Source of the DNA: Deltaproteobacteria bacterium
Lineage (GTDB): Bacteria > Myxococcota_A > UBA9160 > SMWR01
DNA: 12,081 bases
Assembly (NCBI GenBank): GCA_029261905.1
Contig: JAJDAM010000791.1
Location: 1 to 12,081 of the forward strand
Direction: 5' to 3'
Shown: positions 6,985 to 12,081 of the stretch, one piece after another
Layout: each line of letters starts with the position of its first letter
How positions within the stretch are numbered: position 1 is the stretch's first letter
Notes under the pieces: generated by a model
The model's input: the letters and a program-made list of their open reading frames with translations, nothing else
Databases searched by the model: none
Told to the model about the DNA's origin: nothing
Translations under genes and position numbers: made by a program

Positions 6985-7740
6985 TTATCGGCGCGCAGCT
7001 GCGATCAGCGTGATGCCCAGTCCAACGAGTAACACGGACGCGGGTTCCGGCACGCTCGCCGCCCGGAATTCGATGTCGCCGAGTCCCTGCGACGAAAAAG
7101 CGAGCGCGATCTCGTCCGCGCCGATTGCCGTAGAGAAGATCGTGTAGGTCAGCTCTCGAATCGCGATATCCGTGTACGAGTAGAATGTGTCGCCGTACTC
7201 ACCCTTGCGCTGCTTCCCCAGCCCTCGGCTTTGATAGGCAGCATCTCCATCGGTGTCCAGCTGCGTGAGCCCCGGTGTGTTCGTTCCATAAGTGGTCGCG
7301 AGCACGGGTTGACCGAGGCGATCGAATGCCTCGACAATCATGTTCTCTTGCTTGCCACCGATGATCGACAGACTGACGGTTCCGAGACTCGACAGGAACA
7401 CGTCTTCGCTGAACGTGATCGTCACCGAAGTCGGCAGCAGCGTGAGGCGATCGTTCGTGAACCGCAGCGTTCCGACGATCTCCGGGCTGGGCGCGGCCGG
7501 CAGCATGTAGATGTTGGGAACGCTGTTGTTGTCGAACATGTTGTCGGTATACGAGACGGTAATGTCGACGCCAGAACCATCCACGTTCGCAAAAGATTGG
7601 GAACTCGCGGCGCTGTTTTCGTCCCAAGCTGGAACCAGAGCCGACCAATCGATCGTCGAAGCGCCGGCCGCCGTCGTCAGCCAGCATGGGGCGATCAACA
7701 AGAGCACTGCGATCGCGTTTCGCATCTTCAGAATGAACAT
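6985..7740 (-). CDS. PEP-CTERM sorting-domain protein (exosortase substrate)
   Basis: The 251-residue protein starts with a signal peptide (MFILKMRNAIAVLLLIAPC, cut after AAGA near residue 27) and ends with the tripartite PEP-CTERM signal VPEPASVLLVGLGITLIAAARR: PEP motif, hydrophobic helix, terminal arginines. The body is rich in Thr, Ser, Asp and Gly with alternating beta-strand patterns and no Cys in the mature part, as expected of an extracellular beta-sandwich surface protein. Proteins with this tail are exported by Sec, cut and anchored or released by exosortase, and are linked to exopolysaccharide or biofilm matrix. The start is supported by AGGGG shortly upstream of ATG 7740. No exosortase gene is in the window, so the processing enzyme must lie elsewhere. 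The specific function is unknown. Confidence 0.9.
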   Translation of the reverse strand: MFILKMRNAIAVLLLIAPCWLTTAAGASTIDWSALVPAWDENSAASSQSFANVDGSGVDITVSYTDNMFDNNSVPNIYMLPAAPSPEIVGTLRFTNDRLTLLPTSVTITFSEDVFLSSLGTVSLSIIGGKQENMIVEAFDRLGQPVLATTYGTNTPGLTQLDTDGDAAYQSRGLGKQRKGEYGDTFYSYTDIAIRELTYTIFSTAIGADEIALAFSSQGLGDIEFRAASVPEPASVLLVGLGITLIAAARR

Positions 7741-8365
7741 TTAGACCCCTAGTCCGGTGCATCTCGAGCCGCGCGAAACCACCAAGGCGGGGCCATCGCC
7801 CGCACGCAGGTGGTTCAGAAGACGCTTGTGCCTCCAGCGATACGTGGTCAGGGGGTGTCAGAAATGTCAGAAATCCTCTCGAAAGCCTTCCAATGGCGCG
7901 CCGCGGCGAGCCCGGCTCCTCCGCAGAGCAGGCCTGTGATCTCGTTGGGGCTCAATTTCGTCCCCCTCGGTGGAGATCGTGGACAGCAAACGTGAAGGAC
8001 TTTCGGAGCTGCGAGGGGATCGAGAGCGAGAACTGGTTCAAGTGAACCGGTCCCCGCTCTGAGCTGAAAATCGCCGGTGGAGTCACCGCCGGTCGCTCTG
8101 TGGGGTGGGAAAGGCGCAGTGCCGAGCCGAACGCCGAGGCGTCTTTTCGAGGAATGGTCGGCGACGTCCGGGCTGCAGGAGCTAGACGAGCCTCCCGAAC
8201 CCACGCGAACAGCTAGGGCACACCTGGGCTCGTCCAAGGCTGTGTTCGATATCGGGTGGGGTCACTGTGCGGTGGGTGGAGAGGCGTGCCTTACACGATC
8301 AGGTCGGCGTGCTGCAAGAACAGAGCCGGGCCGACAAGGCAGCGACAACCGCTTCCCGATATCCC
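7741..8365. other. 625-bp stretch without a gene between two CTERM genes
   Basis: Open frames on both strands are short of family motifs and of ribosome-binding sites, and I support none of them. Visible items are a perfect tandem duplication of GTCAGAAAT (7857-7865 and 7866-7874), a long imperfect hairpin at 8023-8060, and next to it a small hairpin CGGTG-GAGT-CACCG (8075-8088). GATATCGGG at 8248-8256 recurs inverted at 8355-8363. It contains the promoter region of the 6985-7740 gene on its left side and the 3' end of the 8366-9058 gene's transcript on its right. Confidence 0.5.
8023..8060. repeat. Long imperfect hairpin / inverted repeat in the intergenic region
   Basis: The arms 8023-8039 and 8044-8060 can pair over 17 positions with two A-C mismatches and one G-T pair, closed by the four-base loop AAGT. 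The inner eight pairs (ACTGGTTC with GAACCGGT) are continuous. A second short hairpin follows at 8075-8088. There is no T-tract on either strand, so a terminator is not supported. A REP-like palindrome, a structured RNA element or a protein-binding site would all fit. Confidence 0.5.
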
Positions 8366-9058
8366 CTAGGTGATTCGACGCGTCGTGTAACGCGCAGCGC
8401 CGATCATGCACACTACGAGCGCGACAATTCCACCCGACGACAGCATGGGTACCGGTGTGCCCCCACCGGAGGGGCCCGAGACCTGGAGCCCGGCCACAGC
8501 ACCGTCGATTGCCGCGATCGTAAAGCCGAACTCGCCGCCGCCGAGGTCCGCAGGCAGCACGTCTTCGAACAGGCAATAGTCGTCTCCCTGGGTTCCGGGC
8601 AACGCGTAGCTCGGCGAACTGCTGCACAGGCCCCCGCTGATCCCAGTCGAATCGGTGAAGCCGACGAACGAGAACGGGAACGCGTAGATCGCGACGTCGT
8701 ATTCGGTGCCGTCGCTCAATCCCTGGATGTTGAACGAACCCGAAGAGGCGGTGTCCTGCAGATCGTTGGTCGCCGAAACGTCGACGATTCCGTTCGCCGA
8801 CGTGAACACGAGGTCAACCGCGGTAGGCGCGCCGGTTTCGTCCGAAAGGCCGAGCACGTCGATGCCCGCATCGACGCCGTTCCACACGGTGCCGCCGCCG
8901 CTGAGTACCCCGTCTGCGCCGCTGTGGGTCGTGTCGTTCGGCGGATCTCCCTCGATGTCGATGCTGACGACTTCCGCGCTCGCAGGCGCCACCGCGAGTC
9001 CCATTCCGATGAGTCCGCAAAAAGCACCGAGCCCCGATGCAACTACCCGTCTTCTCAT
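8366..9058 (-). CDS. Exported surface protein with variant CTERM (IPTL/VPxL-type) sorting tail
   Basis: The 230-residue product has a signal peptide (MRRRVVASGLGAFCGLIGMG, cut after ASA near residue 28). The mature body is Gly/Ser/Asp/Thr-rich and beta-prone, with a WNGV motif near residue 59 and a Cys-containing loop (GGLCSSSPS and DDYCLFED) that could form one disulfide. The C-terminus repeats the tripartite logic of PEP-CTERM, but the motif is VPMLSSGGIVAL, followed by a hydrophobic helix and RYTTRR, closer to the IPTLxxWG class than to VPEP. It is probably sorted to the cell surface by an exosortase-type enzyme. GGAGG at 9066-9070, seven bases before ATG 9058, supports the start. The gene is divergent from the tandem-HTH regulator, which could control it. 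The exact CTERM class is my inference. Confidence 0.82.
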   Translation of the reverse strand: MRRRVVASGLGAFCGLIGMGLAVAPASAEVVSIDIEGDPPNDTTHSGADGVLSGGGTVWNGVDAGIDVLGLSDETGAPTAVDLVFTSANGIVDVSATNDLQDTASSGSFNIQGLSDGTEYDVAIYAFPFSFVGFTDSTGISGGLCSSSPSYALPGTQGDDYCLFEDVLPADLGGGEFGFTIAAIDGAVAGLQVSGPSGGGTPVPMLSSGGIVALVVCMIGAARYTTRRIT

Positions 9059-9255
9059 GATTCGACCTCCGCCAGTGTAATGCCGCCAGCGGATGGGATA
9101 GCCCTGAATCGGCGCAGGAATCCATGGTCATTTCTTCCTACTCTCTATCATCAACCGTTCAGACTCGCTGTTGAGATCGATGCCGAGAGTCGGGTTGAAC
9201 GCTCTGGTGACACGCGAGAATCGTCGCGCATTTCGGAGGCTGGCGAGCCAATACG

Positions 9256-10509
9256 ATGAGCGACTTGATTGCGATCCTCGAAGCCGCTCACTGCCTCGAC
9301 GCAGATCTCCCCGCCTGGTTGCAGCAGATCGCGGAGGCTTCCGCTCCCATTCTCGATCGCGGCCAGGGGACGGCGGCGATGGCGTTCCAGACCGAACGGG
9401 AAAGCGTTTCTCTGCGACACCTCGCCATGGCACGCGGGCCTGTCGATGCGGTCGCGGTGACGAATCGCGTCGTCGTGGAATCGCCGGTGGATACGATCGA
9501 AGCGGTTTTTCGCAGCGGCAACCCAGCGGGAACGGTCTCTCAGGTCATCCAGGCCATGTCGGGGTCCAACGAGATCGAGCGCTTTCGACGGATCTCCGAC
9601 GGACGGGGAGCGGACGGGATTGGCTGCATCGCACACGCCGGTGGGGGCGCCGGGTTGGCGATCATGGCTCCGTTGCCCGAAATCGCGACGATGCCCCCCG
9701 CCGAGCGCGCACGCTGGCGCCAGATCGCCCTGCATATCGGCGCAGCCTATCGCTTGAGGCTGGCGCTCGAGTCCTTCTCTCTCGACGACGACTCGGTCGA
9801 AGCGATCCTCGATCCGAACGGCACCGTTCGCGACGCTCGCGGCAGCGCGAAATCGAAGTCGGCGCGGGACGTGTTGCGGGAAGCTGCCGAGCATGCCGAG
9901 CGAGCGCGCGGCCCCATGCGCAGACGCGACGGCGACGAATCGCTGGCACTGTGGCAGGGCCTCGTGCGCGGCCGTTGGTCGCTTGTCGACCAATTCGATA
10001 GCGATGGTCGCCGCTTTCTCGTAGCCAGACCCAACGAGCCGGGTGCGAAAGATCCACGCGGCCTGGCCGATCGCGAGCTGCAGGCCGCCGAGCTACTGGG
10101 CTTTGGCTATGCGCCAAAAGAGATCGCATACGCGCTCGGACTCGCGCCGTCGACCATTGGCAACGCGCTCGCCCGTGCCCGAAACAAGCTCGGCCTGCGA
10201 TCGCACAGTGAACTCGCCGCGTTGTTCTCGCCCGGCGGCATGCGCCAGCGTCTGATGGAACTCGAGTTTGCTGGCGAGTCGCTGGCGATTGGATCTCTTC
10301 CGCTGCTGGCGTCTGAAACTCTTTCTCGGCTCACTCAGGCTGAGGGCACCGTCGCGCTGGGGCTGGTCCAAGGCGCCACGTACGGTGAGATCGGACGACA
10401 ACGCAACACCTCGGAACGTACAGTGGCGAACCAGGCGCAGTCGATCTACCGAAAACTCGGCATCGGATCTCGCGCTGAACTCAGCAGCCTGATGCGAGAC
10501 ACGGGGTAG
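9256..10509 (+). CDS. Transcriptional regulator with two LuxR-type HTH domains and an N-terminal sensor-like region
   Basis: The 417-residue protein carries two GerE/LuxR-like helix-turn-helix regions. The first (about 269-325) reads LADRELQAAELLGFGYAPKE, then the recognition helix APSTIGNALARARNKLGLRS. The second (about 356-413) has LTQAEGTVALGLVQGATYGE, then SERTVANQAQSIYRKLGIGS and a closing RAELSSLM; it is the closer match to the family. The N-terminal 180 residues resemble a GAF-like sensory fold (inference), followed by a linker with DVLREAAEH and LWQGLVRGRWSLVDQFDSDG, a block I associate with myxobacterial double-HTH regulators. No receiver domain or phospho-Asp is seen, so it probably senses a ligand or partner. 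GGAGG lies 16 bases before the ATG, too far for an ideal site; the nearer GGCGAG is weak. It is divergent from the CTERM gene ending at 9058. Confidence 0.87.
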   Translation: MSDLIAILEAAHCLDADLPAWLQQIAEASAPILDRGQGTAAMAFQTERESVSLRHLAMARGPVDAVAVTNRVVVESPVDTIEAVFRSGNPAGTVSQVIQAMSGSNEIERFRRISDGRGADGIGCIAHAGGGAGLAIMAPLPEIATMPPAERARWRQIALHIGAAYRLRLALESFSLDDDSVEAILDPNGTVRDARGSAKSKSARDVLREAAEHAERARGPMRRRDGDESLALWQGLVRGRWSLVDQFDSDGRRFLVARPNEPGAKDPRGLADRELQAAELLGFGYAPKEIAYALGLAPSTIGNALARARNKLGLRSHSELAALFSPGGMRQRLMELEFAGESLAIGSLPLLASETLSRLTQAEGTVALGLVQGATYGEIGRQRNTSERTVANQAQSIYRKLGIGSRAELSSLMRDTG

Positions 10510-10621
10510 CGCACCGAGCGTCACTCCGATGATGCGCGACCTGCACCGCGACGCTCAATGGATCTGTCACGTCCCGGGCCGGTCGCTGGTGTCGTCCGAG
10601 TAGGGGGAAACAAGGCGTCCC

Positions 10622-11008
10622 CTAGCGCGCAGCTCGTGCCCGGCGGCGCGCGATCATGCAGAGAGTCCCGAATGCAAACGCCGCGAGTGCGTCCGCACTC
10701 GGCTCGGGAACGATACGCGCGCGGACCGCGGTCTCATCCGAGAAGAAGTTGAGGGCGTTCGGGCCCACCACCAAATCGATCGTGTCGCCCACCGCAACGC
10801 TCAGGCGCTCGATTGCGAAGGACCCATCGGCCTCGGAGAGTATCTTCGGATCGCCGTCGCTTCCGCCGACATCGCTGCCATCCTTCGTGAAGAGCAGTTG
10901 GTCGCTATGAAACACGAAAACACTCACGCTGTCGGTATCCGAATCCGAACCAACCGCGACCAGATTGCGGAAGCTGCCTTCGACTGTCACGAGCTCGGAG
11001 TCGAGCAA
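10622..11008 (-). pseudogene. PEP-CTERM protein, 5'-truncated remnant
   Basis: The C-terminus is a clear PEP-CTERM tail (VPEPSADALAAFAFGTLCMI followed by ARRRARAAR). The part before it, with VGSDSDTDSVSVFVFHSDQL, VAVGDTIDLVVGPNALNFF and SDETAV, matches the beta-rich C-terminal half of known PEP-CTERM proteins. The frame stays open upstream to a stop at about 11191, yet in that whole stretch there is no ATG or GTG and the only possible start is a TTG at 11008 without a ribosome-binding site. No signal peptide can be found, and such proteins need one. Protein-like sequence (RPFVGLRYTFDAADLL) continues to at least 11060, so the gene has lost its 5' end. The break lies next to the HTH-DUF615 gene on the other strand. 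Confidence 0.72.
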
Positions 11009-11177
11009 GTCCGCCGCGTCGAAGGTGTAGCGAAGCCCGACGAAGGGTCTGTCGGCATCCGAGGGCGGCGGGCAAAGAACTTCGGGCGTACGCCGTCCGA
11101 TCGCGCGGCGGTGCGCCGGGCTTGATCGGGGAGCTAGGATCCGATCGGCGCAGTATGCACAGTGGGGGACAGTCGAT

Positions 11178-11612
11178 TTGAAACGAGCTCAGTTCACGGA
11201 AACGCAGATTATGCGAATTCTGAAGAAGGCGGAATCGACGGATGATCTCCGTGAGCTCTGCCGGGAACAAGACGTCACACTGGAAACCCTCGAACGGTGG
11301 CAGACGGCCCACGGCGACAGGACCGCTCCGAGCGAGTCGCAGGCGCGCCTCAGCCGAACAGAGCGAACGCGCGAGATGAAGATCCTGAACCAGTTGGGGT
11401 TGCAGCTGGCTGCGTTCCCGCCCTCGGTTCTCGACCAGCTAGAGCTACCCGAGGAGCTGCGACACGCCATCAACGTGTGCCAGGCGATGAAACCGCGCGC
11501 CCGCGGCCGGCAGAGGCGACTGGTCTGTCAGATCTTGCGCGGGGAGGAGCACGAGGCGATTCGAGAGCGCGTCGAATCGCTCGAGCAATCGAGTCGCAAG
11601 GCCGGCAAGTAG
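11178..11612 (+). CDS. Chimeric protein: IS3-OrfA-like HTH fused to partial DUF615 (YjgA/DarP) domain
   Basis: The 144-residue basic protein starts at TTG 11178, eight bases after GGGGGA (11164-11169). Residues 1-46 (KRAQFTETQIMRILKKAEST, then DLCREx-type LRELCREQDV and W41) follow the helix-turn-helix of IS3-family OrfA (K-R-x-F-T-E-x-Q-I-x-x-I-L-K, then LCR, then a W-x-x-x-x-G end). Residues about 59-135 (LSRTERTREMKILNQLGLQL, then LPEELRHAINVCQAMK, then RGRQRRLVCQILR) follow the first half of DUF615, the YjgA/DarP family that binds the 50S subunit during maturation. DarP has about 180 residues; the second helical half is missing. There is no frameshift between the parts, so the fusion is read through in one frame. 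Function is not predictable: RNA or ribosome binding from DUF615, or DNA binding from the HTH. Confidence 0.72.
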   Translation: MKRAQFTETQIMRILKKAESTDDLRELCREQDVTLETLERWQTAHGDRTAPSESQARLSRTERTREMKILNQLGLQLAAFPPSVLDQLELPEELRHAINVCQAMKPRARGRQRRLVCQILRGEEHEAIRERVESLEQSSRKAGK

Positions 11613-12081
11613 CGGACGCGGTCGGCGAAGAAACTTCGGCACGAAAAACCCCATTGGCTCTGGCGAAGGAGTAACGTGGATGGGGGTTCGTCCATCACAT
11701 CGCACCTGCCTGAACACCCCCGAGTCAGCACGGACGCGGAGACGGGCCGAAGTTGCGGAGATGACGTAGACGGCCCCTGGGGCCGACTCGAAGACCAGTT
11801 CGCCACGATAGTTTGTATAGCTCCTCACAAAGGCCCCGCCGGCCGTCACGCCTCCGCCCAGGTGATAGATCAAGCGGACGTAGCCGTTTCCGGGGACCCG
11901 AAAGGAGCGCTCACCCGCGTCCTGCGCGATTTCTAAGGTACCGAGGTACTCGGAGTTCCAGATCGCACGTGATCGGCCGGGGCACACTTCGAGCGCATGA
12001 AACACGTCGAATCGTACGAAGCCACTGGGGTGGTCGGAGATGGAGACATACGCCGCGGGCGTATCGAGCGGCGGCGGCCGA
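11445..12081 (-). CDS. Unidentified protein, 5' end outside window
   Basis: On the minus strand the frame is open from the right edge (RPPPLDTPAAYVSISDHPSG at the edge) to a stop at 11445-11447, about 211 codons. A GTG at 12005 is an internal codon, since the residues before it are also protein-like. The convincing part is roughly 11700-12081: FRVPGNGYVRLIYHLGGGVT, then VFESAPGAVYVISATSARLR and FRQVRCDGRTPIHVTPSPEP, a beta-rich pattern that I cannot place in a family. The last 168 bases run antisense through the 3' part of the HTH-DUF615 gene, and their translation (RPLLAGLATRLLERFDALSN and on) mirrors that gene's codon pattern. The native C-terminus may therefore be lost, and the real end may be anywhere near 11620-11690. 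Confidence 0.55.
   Translation of the reverse strand, partial: RPPPLDTPAAYVSISDHPSGFVRFDVFHALEVCPGRSRAIWNSEYLGTLEIAQDAGERSFRVPGNGYVRLIYHLGGGVTAGGAFVRSYTNYRGELVFESAPGAVYVISATSARLRVRADSGVFRQVRCDGRTPIHVTPSPEPMGFFVPKFLRRPRPLLAGLATRLLERFDALSNRLVLLPAQDLTDQSPLPAAGARFHRLAHVDGVSQLLG
11641..11691. terminator. Possible bidirectional terminator-like inverted repeat
   Basis: Bases 11641-11654 and 11680-11691 form an imperfect inverted repeat (ACGAA-x-x-ACCCCAT against ATGGGGGTTCGT) of about eleven pairs with a two-base bulge and a 25-base loop. It begins 29 bases after the stop of the HTH-DUF615 gene, a fitting place for a terminator, but the large loop and the lack of a T-tract make this weak. It also lies inside the minus-strand ORF. 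Confidence 0.22.

Noticed and set aside
7848..8237. Minus-strand 129-codon open frame between the CTERM genes
   Set aside because: No ribosome-binding site, low-complexity Ser/Pro/Arg composition, no recognisable motif; it also contains both arms of the 8023-8060 hairpin.
8248..8363. GATATCGGG and its reverse complement about 100 bases apart
   Set aside because: Nine bases with a self-palindromic GATATC core; no flanking extension of the match and no gene structure to link to it, so chance is likely.
10601..10624. TAGGGG/CCCCTA inverted repeat as terminator between the HTH regulator and the PEP-CTERM remnant
   Set aside because: Six-base stem with a 12-base loop, no T-tract, and it overlaps the stop codon of the remnant.
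11178..11312. Complete IS3-family insertion sequence
   Set aside because: Only an OrfA-like HTH is present; there is no OrfB with a DDE domain, no frameshift signal and no terminal inverted repeats that I could match.
2298..12081. Second copy of the tRNA-fMet 3' end as an attachment site
   Set aside because: I searched by eye for the T-arm/acceptor sequence and found no second copy in the window.

Overview
High-GC bacterial DNA from a Gram-negative organism with an outer membrane: exported proteins, PEP-CTERM sorting signals, a PilZ response regulator and an initiator tRNA of ordinary bacterial type. Two flavours are present. The left 2.3 kb (a conserved hypothetical, a REC-PilZ regulator, a small coiled-coil secreted protein, a DUF4124 protein, tRNA-fMet) reads like gammaproteobacterial core sequence. 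The rest (zinc-ribbon/cyclase/ATPase/TPR giant, exosortase substrates, a regulator with two LuxR-type HTHs) resembles Myxococcota or other former deltaproteobacteria. From the sequence alone I cannot fix the phylum. All taxonomic comparisons are from memory.

Layout. 1-312: 3' end of a hypothetical gene. 365-1464: two-gene operon, REC-PilZ plus an exported coiled-coil protein, joined by a 4-base overlap. 1490-2038 (-): exported DUF4124 protein, convergent with the operon. 2176-2341: a tRNA-fMet unit with promoter, tRNA and a strong hairpin. 2342-3139: a decayed region with the frameshifted C-terminal remnant of a thiolase. 3154-6525: large signalling ATPase with an N-terminal double zinc ribbon and a class III nucleotide-cyclase domain. 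6526-6942: further gene debris, including a short signal-peptide ORF that looks like the start of an amidohydrolase. 6985-7740 and 8366-9058 (-): two exosortase-type surface proteins, one with a canonical PEP-CTERM tail and one with a variant tail, separated by about 625 bp without a gene. 9256-10509: the tandem-HTH regulator, divergent from the second CTERM gene. 10622-11008 (-): start-less remnant of a third PEP-CTERM protein. 11178-11612: a small ORF that appears to join an IS3-OrfA-type helix-turn-helix to the first half of a DUF615/YjgA (DarP) domain. 11445-12081 (-): the 3' part of an unidentified gene, running antisense into the fusion gene.

How it fits together. The first operon looks like a c-di-GMP or phospho-signal output. 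The middle and right hold signal transduction (cyclase/ATPase, double-HTH regulator) mixed with cell-surface proteins and several truncated genes, so the right two thirds behave like an accessory, rearranging region. The most unusual item is the HTH-DUF615 chimera. No complete mobile element, CRISPR array or obvious defence system is visible.
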